Below are positions 39,457-48,223 of a stretch of 64,000 nucleotides of DNA, in pieces (position 1 is the first letter of the stretch; each line of letters opens with the position of its first letter). A program made the translations under genes and the position numbers. This stretch comes from an uncultured Lachnospiraceae bacterium. Its GTDB lineage: Bacteria > Bacillota > Clostridia > Lachnospirales > Lachnospiraceae. Location: assembly GCA_910585295.1 (NCBI GenBank), contig CAJUDE010000023.1:1-64000 (forward strand), given 5' to 3'. Under the pieces are notes generated by a model. That model was given only the letters and a program-made list of their open reading frames with translations. It did no database searches and was not told the origin of the DNA.

Positions 39457-41370
39457 TTACTCAATAATAATAGAAAATATCCTTTGTTCCCATGGTTTAT
39501 CACAGTAAGAAAACCCGTATACTCCCATTATATCAGTCTCCTTCCATTTTTTGAAGGAAACCTTGCAGCCTTTTTTCACATGCTTTTGCAAAGCAGAAGC
39601 CATGATTTTATAACATTTTTCTCCGCTATCATTAGTTACCCAAAAATCCATCCTGGCGCCTTTTCCTTTTTTCAGGCACCGAACCATTTCACAAGCCTGC
39701 ATAAAGGTAGGGGTTCCGGCACCCTGCATCATAAAGATATCCACAATATTATCTGCAAGTGGGAATTTTTGTATATTCCAGTCCTGAAAATGGATTAACA
39801 TCGGAACCACTTTGCTAATTACCTGGGAATTTTTATATCTACCATTAAAATTCAAAGCCCCTTTATTTCCCGAATTTATGCCATAGGTTGTAAAACGCCC
39901 TTCGCCTCCCACATCTATAATCAACGGCTTGTTGCCCCTGATTTGGTTCTCAGTTATTTGTTTCAATGACGCGGCTGACATATTTCCCCGATTGTCATGG
40001 AATATAATTCTATAAAAGTCCAGGACATCCCTGTCCACTTCATAAAATATTTCTGAATTATCTGGCATGCAGCGGCCGTATCCCTCTCTTTCCACTTTAC
40101 CATACACTCCAGCATCCTCTGTAGATGGGTTCCCCCAGGGCAATTTCTTGTCTACTTCTTTTTGCAGCGCTTTCCTGACGTCCTCCACGCCCCCGCCTTT
40201 GCTTAAGACTTTAATAATAATGGCAATCGCTATGCCTATCCCCAACACAATGGCAGCGGCTATCCCATATGGCCCTAATTTTATCAAGAAATCCTCTATC
40301 TGCCACCACCAGTACAAAGACAGCGCCCTTGCGCCGCCTGCCATTGGGTCTGCCGCGCTGGAATCCTGTTCCACAATATCAATCTGGTACACTGGACGTA
40401 GAAATAACGGAAGCCCGCTTTTCCCCTGAGGGAAACCAATTTCCTCAAGCTTCCCCTCCACGCCTCCTGGCAGGTCTGCGGTAACCGACTGCACATCCAG
40501 GCATATCTTGGCGTCTGACTTCATGCAAATATGAAGCTGGTAGTTTTGTTCGCCCGAATTTTCCTTATACAATTGATAAAAATTGCCTTTATAATTACGG
40601 ATGCGGCATTGGGGGCTGCCTGATTCCAGAACTTTTTTTCCAGAATTATCATATAAAGTTGTCCTCACATCAGCAGGCATTGCCACTTGCCCTGCATCGC
40701 CGCTGACAGATGCGCAGAACAGTTTGCAGCCTGCAGGGGCATGGATATCCACCATGGCGTTCACCCATTTGCCATTCGACGGCTCCTGTGCCCCGTTCGG
40801 CGTAAACAGGCACATAGCCTGCAGCCCCTCCGGCATTTCCAGCCGTTTTTCTGTCCAAAATCCCTGTGTGGATGCCCCGTCTATCCGGCTATAATAGAAT
40901 ACCATCCCCGCAATACAGCAAGGAGCCTGCGGATTATAATACCCTGTCGTCCCGCCAATGGCTGCAAGGGCATATCCTTGTGGGATAGCAAATTCCACGC
41001 TCTTTGCACCATTCCGGTTTTCTGACCAGGAATGGAATGCATACGTTTTCCCCTTTGTGGTCCTGACTTCAAAATCCCGGATCATATGCTCGGAACACCC
41101 AAAAGGCATATAGGTCAAGCTGGCAAAAACAATATATTCCCCTGGCGCAAAATCAAAGCTAACATAGCCGCCTGGCTCGCTTCCCCCATGCTGCGGCATC
41201 GCTTTCCCCTCATACTCCACCTGAACCTTATCCAAAAACTGCCCATACCAGATATGGATGGACTTTGGAAAAGATTTCTTCTCCCTCTTATATAACTCCC
41301 AATAGTCTGGAAAATCGCTCCAGTATTCTCCCTTATCTGCCAATAACTCATGGCTGTAAATATACTCCAT
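39457..41370 (-). CDS. Jacalin-like lectin / transmembrane / methyltransferase-like protein
   Basis: This 637-residue protein starts at MEYIYSHELLADKGEYW, after AAGGAGG and 18 bases beyond topB. Residues about 36-160 follow a jacalin-like beta-prism: KSIHIWYGQFLDKVQVEY, HGGSEPGGYVSFDFAPGEYI, IRDFEVRTTKGKTYAF and a GYALAAIGGTTGYYNP strand. A second beta-rich part (about 165-335) and one membrane segment (366-388, GPYGIAAAIVLGIGIAIAII) follow. The C-terminal domain has LIIDVGGEG (483-491), FPLADNIVDIFMMQGAG and MVRCLKKGKGARMDFWVTN, the order of a class I SAM-methyltransferase. There is no signal peptide. The architecture suggests a toxin or surface effector. The function is not known. Confidence 0.6.
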   Translation of the reverse strand: MEYIYSHELLADKGEYWSDFPDYWELYKREKKSFPKSIHIWYGQFLDKVQVEYEGKAMPQHGGSEPGGYVSFDFAPGEYIVFASLTYMPFGCSEHMIRDFEVRTTKGKTYAFHSWSENRNGAKSVEFAIPQGYALAAIGGTTGYYNPQAPCCIAGMVFYYSRIDGASTQGFWTEKRLEMPEGLQAMCLFTPNGAQEPSNGKWVNAMVDIHAPAGCKLFCASVSGDAGQVAMPADVRTTLYDNSGKKVLESGSPQCRIRNYKGNFYQLYKENSGEQNYQLHICMKSDAKICLDVQSVTADLPGGVEGKLEEIGFPQGKSGLPLFLRPVYQIDIVEQDSSAADPMAGGARALSLYWWWQIEDFLIKLGPYGIAAAIVLGIGIAIAIIIKVLSKGGGVEDVRKALQKEVDKKLPWGNPSTEDAGVYGKVEREGYGRCMPDNSEIFYEVDRDVLDFYRIIFHDNRGNMSAASLKQITENQIRGNKPLIIDVGGEGRFTTYGINSGNKGALNFNGRYKNSQVISKVVPMLIHFQDWNIQKFPLADNIVDIFMMQGAGTPTFMQACEMVRCLKKGKGARMDFWVTNDSGEKCYKIMASALQKHVKKGCKVSFKKWKETDIMGVYGFSYCDKPWEQRIFSIIIE

Positions 41371-41388
41371 ACTTCTCCTCCTTTGCGT

Positions 41389-43608
41389 TTATAGTTTTAA
41401 TTTTGCAAATGCGTCTGCAAATGCATTGTTAATCGGTTCTTTCGCCTCCTTCCTTATTTTATTCATATATTGGGAAACGTCTTTTTTGGACACTCCTCCC
41501 CCGCTTTCTTTTTTCCGCTTCTCAAAAGCAGAAAGTTTCTCCCGGTAGCCGCACACGCAAGTGAAACGCTGCCCGTCCCCTTCTCCTACCAATTCCATCT
41601 TCTTATGGCACTGGGGGCAGCGGGCGTTAGTGATTCTGGACAATGTTTTGCGGTACCCGCATTCCCTGTCCTGGCATACCAGCATTTTCCCATTTTTATG
41701 GTTTACCTCAAGCATCAGCTTCCCACATTCCGGGCATTTCTTCCCCGTTAAGTTATCATGGCGGTAGGTTTTAGACGAAGCGGCGATATCCTTCACAATA
41801 TCCACCGTATAGGCCCGTATCTCTGCCTCAAAATCTTTCTTTTTTGCCTTCCCTTTGGCAATATCTGCCAACTGCTGTTCCCATCTGGCAGTCAATTCCG
41901 GGGAGGTAAGCCCCTGGGGCGCAAGCTCTAACACTTGCCTGCCTTTGGAGGTCAAATGGATATATTGGCCTTTCTTTTCTATCATAAAGCTGTGGAACAA
42001 TTTTTCAATAATATCCGCCCGGGTGGCGACAGTCCCAAGGCCCCCTGCCTCCCCCAATGTTTTTTTCAATTCCTTGTCGGAGCTGTCCATATATTTTATA
42101 GGATTTTCCATAGCGGCAAGGAGGGTCGCCTCGGTAAACGGCACGGGGGGTTTGGTCTTGCCTTCCGTAATTTTCCCATCGGTAAATAAGATTTTCTGCC
42201 CTTTTGCAAAATCTGGCAGGTTCCCCTGCACCTCCCCGGCAGTAGGCGCGTTTTGCGCATCCTCGTCCATGCCATCTTCTGGCAAAATCCCGGCGTCCTC
42301 CTGAATTTGGCGGATTTCCTGCCACCCTGGCTGCTCCATAACCTTGCCTTTTATTACAAGCCGTTCTCCTTGGCACAGCACAGTGACTTCTGTCTGTTGG
42401 TATTCGCAAGGGGGAAGCAGCACAGCAAGGAACCGTGAAACCACCAGCTCATAGATTTTGCGCTCCCCATATTCCAACTCGTTCAAACGAATCCCCTGTT
42501 CTGTAGGGATAATGGCGTGATGGTCGGAAACTTTCTTATCATCCACAAAGGATTTATTCCCTTTGATGGGGGATTTCAGCAATTTGCCGCAAATGCTGCT
42601 GTAGCTTCCGCCACGGCATGCCTTGATGCGCTCTGGCAGCGTATCCACAATATCCTGGGTAAGGTACCTGGAATCTGTCCTAGGATATGTCACAACTTTA
42701 TGGCGTTCATACAAACGCTGCATATAGTCTAAGGTCTGCTTGGCGGAAAACCCAAACATCCGGTTGGCGTCCTGCTGCAGGGAAGTCAAGTCATAAAGCT
42801 GGGGCGCATAAGATTTCTGCTTCTTCTTTTTCACTTCCTCCACTGTGCCAGCGCTGTTTGACACATGTTCCAAAGCCCTTTGGATTTGCTCTTTTGAAAA
42901 GGCCGTGGCGCTGTTCTCCTTTGACTTCCAGTGCCATGCCAGCCCATTCCCCTTTACTTTCAGCCCATAATACGGCTTTGGCTGGAAGCCCTTAATCTGC
43001 GCTTCCCGTTTTGCAATCATCGCAAGGGTTGGGGTCTGGACCCTGCCGCAGGAAAGCTGGGCGTTGTGCCTGACTGTCAACGCCCGCGTGGCGTTTAAGC
43101 CCACCAGCCAGTCCGCCTCCGCCCTTGCCACTGCAGCCTCATACAATTTCTGGTATTCCCTGGCATCTTTTAAGTGGGAGAAACCCTGGAGGATCGCCTT
43201 ATCGGTCACAGAGGAAATCCACAACCGCTTCATCGGTTTCTTGACCCCCGCCTTTTTTATAATCCAGCGGGCTACCAGCTCCCCTTCCCGCCCCGCATCA
43301 GTTGCAATAATAATTTCGCCTACATCCTTGCGGTACATTTGGGTTTTCACTGTCTGGTACTGCTTCCCTGTTTTCTTAATTACCTGAATTTCTAACTTTT
43401 CTGGCAGCATAGGCAATGTTTCCATTTTCCAAGCCTTCCATTGCTCCCCATAGCTTTCTGGGTCGGAAAGCTCCACCAAATGCCCCAGCGCCCAGGTCAC
43501 AATATAATCCTTGCCTTCTAAGAACCCATTCCCGCCTTTGCTGCACCCAAGCACCCTGGCAATGTCCCTGCCAACGCTGGGTTTTTCCGCTATCACCAAT
43601 GATTTCAT
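41389..43608 (-). CDS. topB: DNA topoisomerase III
   Basis: This 739-residue type IA topoisomerase has an N-terminal Toprim domain (MKSLVIAEKPSVGRDIARVL, TDAGREGE) and core domains with the catalytic Tyr in VVTYPRTDSRYL. Three C-terminal zinc-ribbon units follow (CPECGKLMLEVNHKNGKMLVC, CPQCHKKMELVGEG, CVCGYREK) and a charged tail. It relaxes and decatenates DNA through single-strand passage. Plasmids and integrative elements of Clostridia often carry their own TopB, but this copy is full length and sits with an exonuclease gene. It is in one run with the 75-residue gene upstream and the lectin-like gene downstream. Confidence 0.95.
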   Translation of the reverse strand: MKSLVIAEKPSVGRDIARVLGCSKGGNGFLEGKDYIVTWALGHLVELSDPESYGEQWKAWKMETLPMLPEKLEIQVIKKTGKQYQTVKTQMYRKDVGEIIIATDAGREGELVARWIIKKAGVKKPMKRLWISSVTDKAILQGFSHLKDAREYQKLYEAAVARAEADWLVGLNATRALTVRHNAQLSCGRVQTPTLAMIAKREAQIKGFQPKPYYGLKVKGNGLAWHWKSKENSATAFSKEQIQRALEHVSNSAGTVEEVKKKKQKSYAPQLYDLTSLQQDANRMFGFSAKQTLDYMQRLYERHKVVTYPRTDSRYLTQDIVDTLPERIKACRGGSYSSICGKLLKSPIKGNKSFVDDKKVSDHHAIIPTEQGIRLNELEYGERKIYELVVSRFLAVLLPPCEYQQTEVTVLCQGERLVIKGKVMEQPGWQEIRQIQEDAGILPEDGMDEDAQNAPTAGEVQGNLPDFAKGQKILFTDGKITEGKTKPPVPFTEATLLAAMENPIKYMDSSDKELKKTLGEAGGLGTVATRADIIEKLFHSFMIEKKGQYIHLTSKGRQVLELAPQGLTSPELTARWEQQLADIAKGKAKKKDFEAEIRAYTVDIVKDIAASSKTYRHDNLTGKKCPECGKLMLEVNHKNGKMLVCQDRECGYRKTLSRITNARCPQCHKKMELVGEGDGQRFTCVCGYREKLSAFEKRKKESGGGVSKKDVSQYMNKIRKEAKEPINNAFADAFAKLKL

Positions 43609-43612
43609 ACAT

Positions 43613-43840
43613 TTACCACACTTTCTTAATATCTTCTTGCTTCACCCCATAACGGGTGCAAAATTCCTGCAAATCCGCCGCGCCGCGCACTAGCATCGCC
43701 TCTTCAAATTTTCCATTTTCCTTGTCCAAGAAACCTGCCACCTGCTCCCCGGTACATATACTGGCGCGGATGGCCGGGGTCTGCCTGTTGGCATCATAAG
43801 GTTTTGTTTCCACATGCTTCTTGTGTTTTTGCCAAAACAT
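43613..43840 (-). CDS. Conserved small protein next to topB
   Basis: This 75-residue protein follows GGGAGGG. The pattern KPYDANRQTPAIRASICTGEQVAGFLD, then FEEAMLVRGAADLQEFCTRYGV belongs to a short family frequent in Clostridia with no known function (sometimes wrongly labelled aspartate dehydrogenase). A single strand-helix domain is likely. Its stop is four bases from the topB start, so it is coupled to topB. Confidence 0.7.
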   Translation of the reverse strand: MFWQKHKKHVETKPYDANRQTPAIRASICTGEQVAGFLDKENGKFEEAMLVRGAADLQEFCTRYGVKQEDIKKVW

Positions 43841-43855
43841 AATTCCCTCCCAATG

Positions 43856-44530
43856 TTACGCTTTTCTGGTACCCCGGCAGCCAGGGTAATTGCTGCATCC
43901 ATAAAATTCCCCATATTTTCCCTTACGCCTCACCATTTCAGCCCCGCACTGGGGGCAGAAAATTTGCGGCTGGGTTGTTTGGATTTCTTCCAGAATCTTC
44001 CCCAGCCCCTCATAGCAGCCCTGGTTCATCATGCAGTCATTTAATGCACGGTGCGCCCCGGCTGTGCTGATATGGAAATATTCTGATACGTCCGACAGCT
44101 TGTAGTGGGCAAGCTGGGGCAAACACTTCCTCGCCATATACAACGTGTCAATGTAATCGTTCTTAATCTCTGCCCCCAAGGCTTCCATAGCCGCATCGCA
44201 GATAAAATTCATGTCGAAGGTATGTATATTATGCCCTACCAGGATATCATCCCCTATAAAATCCAGAAAGCCCTGGACGGATTCTGCTATGCCTGGCGCG
44301 CCCTTTACCATTTCATCCGTAATCCCATTGACCGCCGTGGCAGCCCCAGGAATGTGCATTTGAGGGTCGACTAAGGTGGCATACTGGTCTGCCACCTTAT
44401 GGCCGCGCACCTTCACCGCCGATATCTCTATAATCCTGTCAAACCTTGGACGGACCCCTGTGGTCTCCAAATCAAACACCACATAATCCCCCACATACTG
44501 GTTCAGGCGTTTTCCTCTGTTCCTTACCAT
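43856..44530 (-). CDS. DnaQ-like 3'-5' exonuclease with topoisomerase-type zinc finger
   Basis: This 224-residue protein has a DEDDh exonuclease domain (VVFDLETTGVRPRFDRIIEI with Asp and Glu, LVGHNIHTFDMNF, GAHRALNDCMMN with His and Asp) at 13-180, and a C-terminal zinc ribbon CPQCGAEMVRRKGKYGEFYG with CSNYPGC, as found at the end of topoisomerases. Such proteins proofread or degrade 3' ends. The fusion and the position next to topB suggest a shared role on DNA structures. It is divergent from the dCMP deaminase gene. Confidence 0.9.
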   Translation of the reverse strand: MVRNRGKRLNQYVGDYVVFDLETTGVRPRFDRIIEISAVKVRGHKVADQYATLVDPQMHIPGAATAVNGITDEMVKGAPGIAESVQGFLDFIGDDILVGHNIHTFDMNFICDAAMEALGAEIKNDYIDTLYMARKCLPQLAHYKLSDVSEYFHISTAGAHRALNDCMMNQGCYEGLGKILEEIQTTQPQIFCPQCGAEMVRRKGKYGEFYGCSNYPGCRGTRKA

Positions 44531-44720
44531 TGGTATATTCTCCCTTCTTTTGCCAGGTTAGGGCGTGTTTGGAAACAATGCCCAACCATGCCCTAAATTA
44601 TAAAGGGAATTGCTGATATTTGCAACCATTCCCTGAACGGAAGGCACTTGCGGTCCCAATGGTTCCATAGTATAATACTTCTGTAAATTTGGAAGATTAA
44701 ATAGTATCTGGAGGATAGAA

Positions 44721-45203
44721 ATGGTTATTCCACAAAATGGTCAAAGAATCTCAAAGGCAGACGCATATTTAAACTGCGCAGAAAATTTTGCATACCGAAG
44801 CACCTGCATCAAGCGAAAGTATGGGGCTGTCCTTGTAAAGGACGATGCAGTGATATCCACAGGGTACAATGGTTCCCCCAGAGGTTTTGAACACTGCTGT
44901 GACATTGGCGAATGCCCAAGGATCAAGCTTAAGATGCACCAAGGGGAAGGCTATGCCATCTGCAGGTCGATACATGCCGAGGCAAACGCCTTATTGAACT
45001 GCTCCCGGGAACAGACGATGGGCGCAGATTTGTATCTGGCAGGCATCAACCCTGGCGATTCCTCCATACATCCCGCCAGGCCATGCCCCCTTTGCGCAAG
45101 GACTATTATCCAGGCAGGGATACGGAATGTATTCCTACGGCAGGGAGAAGGGCCTGACAACTATATTATTGTGCCAGCTAAGAAATTGGAGTGGCATCAG
45201 TAA
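44721..45203 (+). CDS. dCMP deaminase-like (ComEB-type) protein
   Basis: This 160-residue protein follows GGAGG. The zinc site is complete: HAEANALL (His and catalytic Glu) and PCPLCARTIIQAG (the two Cys). An extra region (HCCDIGECPRIKLKMHQGEG) between core strands, with C-C and C residues, matches the second zinc site of dCMP deaminases. It converts dCMP to dUMP for dTMP synthesis. It is a single gene on the plus strand in a minus-strand region. Confidence 0.9.
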   Translation: MVIPQNGQRISKADAYLNCAENFAYRSTCIKRKYGAVLVKDDAVISTGYNGSPRGFEHCCDIGECPRIKLKMHQGEGYAICRSIHAEANALLNCSREQTMGADLYLAGINPGDSSIHPARPCPLCARTIIQAGIRNVFLRQGEGPDNYIIVPAKKLEWHQ

Positions 45204-45250
45204 AATATCTTACCGTAAGCTGCCAGGGCGCCTAGCTTCTGAAATTAACA

Positions 45251-45301
45251 GGGGCTGTCGCACTAATTATGTATTGGAATTTACGTTAGTGCGACAGCCC
45301 C
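45251..45301. repeat. Perfect 16-bp inverted repeat
   Basis: GGGGCTGTCGCACTAA and TTAGTGCGACAGCCCC pair perfectly around a 19-base loop. It lies between the convergent dCMP deaminase and YczE genes. No T-run follows, so it is not a plain intrinsic terminator. It looks more like a mobile or extragenic repeat that acts as a transcription barrier. Confidence 0.6.
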
Positions 45302-45327
45302 ATTATCAATGGAACGGGTATTAAAAA

Positions 45328-45969
45328 TTACCCTTCTTTGGCAAACCCTTTTTCAAATTTGCCGCGGAAAAACTGAATCAGCGGCCCGTTAAACATGGAA
45401 TTCAGCAATGTGCCAAGCCCTACCACCATCCAGATGGAATTGCCGGACGCCGCACAGAACCCAATACCAATTAACATTACAACCACATCTGAGCAGACCC
45501 TCCCATATTGGAAGGGGATCTTCCCATTGGTAAATTTCTCAATAATAAACGCTACGCTGTCGTAAGGGGCGATGCCCATCTCGGCAACCATATACATTGC
45601 AGCGCCCGAAGAAGCAAACAACAAGCCAATGGCAAGCATCAGAACCCTAAGCCCCCAGTTCATTTGAAGGCGTACAACGTCTTCCATTACCCAACAGAGG
45701 AAATCCGCAATATATCCTACGCAGACCATGTTCACCACCGTGCCAAGCCCAATGCAGTGGCGCACCGTAAAAAATACCAGTACTAGCAGGATAATATTTA
45801 CAATTAACTGCCATGTCCCGAACTGCATATGGATAAATTTGCTGATACCCAGGTTCATGCAGGTGAATGGGTCCACCCCAAACCCTGACATACGGTAAGC
45901 CGCCACGCAGATCCCTATTAGCAGAATCCCAAATACCATGAAACAAAACTTTTTTAATTTTCCACTCAT
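45328..45969 (-). CDS. YczE/YitT-like membrane protein
   Basis: This 213-residue protein has five or six membrane segments (KFCFMVFGILLIGICVAAY, WQLIVNIILLVLVFFTV, TVVNMVCVGYIADFLCWVM, VLMLAIGLLFASSGAAMYM, VCSDVVVMLIGIGFCAASG, WMVVGLGTLLNSMFNGPLI). The family motifs GFGVDPFTCMNLGIS and MGIAPYDSVAFII are present. Function is unknown in general. It overlaps the alpha-galactosidase gene by four bases (ATGA), so it is co-translated as the last gene of the locus. Confidence 0.87.
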   Translation of the reverse strand: MSGKLKKFCFMVFGILLIGICVAAYRMSGFGVDPFTCMNLGISKFIHMQFGTWQLIVNIILLVLVFFTVRHCIGLGTVVNMVCVGYIADFLCWVMEDVVRLQMNWGLRVLMLAIGLLFASSGAAMYMVAEMGIAPYDSVAFIIEKFTNGKIPFQYGRVCSDVVVMLIGIGFCAASGNSIWMVVGLGTLLNSMFNGPLIQFFRGKFEKGFAKEG

Positions 45970-48203
45970 GCTTCCACCTGTCCTACTGCTTTCAGAATAT
46001 AAATCCGCGACTCAAAATCTGTGCAAGGCTCCTGATTATCTGGCGTCTGCCCCGCAGTCGCATCGGATGTGGCCAGCCCTAAGTTCATCAACTCATCCCC
46101 ATAATGCCTAGAACCATCCCTGCTGTTTTCGTAACAGAAATCCTCCCGCAGCCCCTGCAGCTTTACCCTGGTAAAACGGTCGTTCACTACGTTTAAGATC
46201 CGGTACCAGCCCACCACTGCGGTTTTCTGGTCTTCGCTGACTGCCATCCATACCATTTCATTTCCCTCAAATGGGCTTTTCAGGCGGTAGAAGGAACCAA
46301 ACTGCAGCAAACTGCGGTACTCTTTCATAAATGCAATCTGCCCTTTTACTTCTTCTACTTCTTCCTCGGTCAGCTTATTCAAATCCAGCTCATAGCCAAA
46401 CGTCCCAAAATACGCCACATTTGCCCTGGTATGCAGGGGCGTGTTACGGAACATCTGATGGTTTGGCACCACTGACACATGGCTCCCTATGCTGCTGATT
46501 GGATAGCACATGGATGTCCCATACTGGATTTTCATGCGCTCCACTGCATCGGAGTTATCACTTGCCCACCCTTGGGGCGCGTAATACAAAAGCCCTGGGT
46601 CAAACCTGCCGCCGCCGCTGGCGCAGGACTCAAACAGCACTTCGGGGAATTCCGAGGTCAGGCGCCCATACAAATCATACACGCCTAAAATGTAACGGTG
46701 GAAAATCTCCCCCTGCTGGTTTGCGGCATAAGCCTGGCTGAAACATTCTGTAATGCTCCGGTTCATATCCCATTTAATGTAAGATACCTTTGCCTCACTC
46801 AGGATTTTTGCCATCATCCCATAGATGCAGTCCACCACTTCTTTCCTTGAGAAATCCAGCACATACTGGTTCCTGCCATGGGTATTTGCCCTTCCGGGAA
46901 CCTGTATAATCCAATCTGGATGGCTGCGGTACAAATCAGAATCCTTATTTACCATTTCCGGCTCAAACCACAAGCCGAACTTCATGCCAATCTGCTCCAT
47001 CCGCTCTGCCAGCCCAGTAATCCCATTGGCAAGGCGGCCAGTATTTGCCACCCAGTCCCCAAGCCCTGCAAATTCATTGCTCCTTGCGCCAAACCATCCG
47101 TCGTCCAGCACAAACAGCTCCACGCCGCACTCTTTCGCCTTCTCGGCAATATGCACCAGCTTATCTTCTGTAAAGTCAAAATAAGTAGCTTCCCAGTTAT
47201 TGATTAGAATCGGGCGTACTCGGTCACGCCAGTATCCCCTCGCCAGCCGCTTCTGGAATAATTTGTGGAAAGACTGGCTCATGGCATTCAGCCCGGAGTC
47301 TGTGTATACCATCACTGTCTCTGGCGCCTGGAAGCTCTCCTCTGGCTTAAGGCGCCATTCAAAGGTATCGGGATGGATGCCGACCAACACCCTGGTATTG
47401 TCATGGGCGTCCACCTCTGCCTGCATCAAGAAATTGCCGCTGTACACAAAGCTAAACCCAATGGCTTCCCCCTGCCGCTCATCGGTAAGCGGCCGTTTTA
47501 ACACAAGGAACGGGTTATGTTCATGGGAAGAGTTCCCCCTTATGCTGCCCACAGACTGGATGCCCATGGTAAGCCTGCGTTCTTTAATATGGCGCTCCCT
47601 AGCCCATGCGCCGGAAAACTGCACCCAGTCGTAATCACAGTCTGGAAGGTCCAGGCACAGGCTCATGGCGCGGCCAAGCTGGACTGGCTGTTTCCCCCCA
47701 TTGAGATAGCGCACGCTCCTTGCCACAATACCGCCGTCAGCAAATATGGTATAGAACAACTCTGCCCATATCCCCGTCACGGAGTCAAACAAGTTCAATA
47801 CAAGGGTTTCCGCTTCTTTTTTGCTTTCCACATAGGTTGCCGGAAGCCCGGGAAGTTTCGGCTTACCCTCCTCAATATGGTGGGAATGGTACTGGAAGTC
47901 CGAAATCCTGCTGCCATTTTCCTGTATAACTTCCACTGCCGGGCTTCGGTAATCCCCCGTCCCATAGCTAGGAAGCTCCTGTTTGATACCCTCCAGAGAA
48001 AATGCCTTATTCCCCTCAAAAGGGCAGGAACACATAGGGCGGGGCGCCGTTTCCAGCAAATCCCCAAAATCTTCCCTATCATGGATTTTTTTGCCAAAAT
48101 AGAGATGCCCCATCTGCCCATTAGGCAGAACCATCATAATATAGCTGATTACATCATTATGTAAATGGAATACTTTCGTGCTTTCATGAAAAATTATACT
48201 CAT
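45966..48203 (-). CDS. GH36 alpha-galactosidase
   Basis: This 745-residue enzyme, of the usual length for the tetrameric Aga/RafA type, has an N-terminal beta-sandwich and a TIM barrel. ELFVLDDGWFGAR, KWDMNRSITECF (nucleophile Asp) and CASGGGRFDPGLLYYAPQGW followed by ASDNSDAVERM (acid/base Asp) are the GH36 hallmarks. It has no signal peptide, so it acts inside the cell on raffinose-family sugars or melibiose imported by the transporter upstream. GGAGG precedes the ATG. Confidence 0.95.
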   Translation of the reverse strand: MSIIFHESTKVFHLHNDVISYIMMVLPNGQMGHLYFGKKIHDREDFGDLLETAPRPMCSCPFEGNKAFSLEGIKQELPSYGTGDYRSPAVEVIQENGSRISDFQYHSHHIEEGKPKLPGLPATYVESKKEAETLVLNLFDSVTGIWAELFYTIFADGGIVARSVRYLNGGKQPVQLGRAMSLCLDLPDCDYDWVQFSGAWARERHIKERRLTMGIQSVGSIRGNSSHEHNPFLVLKRPLTDERQGEAIGFSFVYSGNFLMQAEVDAHDNTRVLVGIHPDTFEWRLKPEESFQAPETVMVYTDSGLNAMSQSFHKLFQKRLARGYWRDRVRPILINNWEATYFDFTEDKLVHIAEKAKECGVELFVLDDGWFGARSNEFAGLGDWVANTGRLANGITGLAERMEQIGMKFGLWFEPEMVNKDSDLYRSHPDWIIQVPGRANTHGRNQYVLDFSRKEVVDCIYGMMAKILSEAKVSYIKWDMNRSITECFSQAYAANQQGEIFHRYILGVYDLYGRLTSEFPEVLFESCASGGGRFDPGLLYYAPQGWASDNSDAVERMKIQYGTSMCYPISSIGSHVSVVPNHQMFRNTPLHTRANVAYFGTFGYELDLNKLTEEEVEEVKGQIAFMKEYRSLLQFGSFYRLKSPFEGNEMVWMAVSEDQKTAVVGWYRILNVVNDRFTRVKLQGLREDFCYENSRDGSRHYGDELMNLGLATSDATAGQTPDNQEPCTDFESRIYILKAVGQVEA

Positions 48204-48223
48204 TTCCTACCTCCATATTACTG

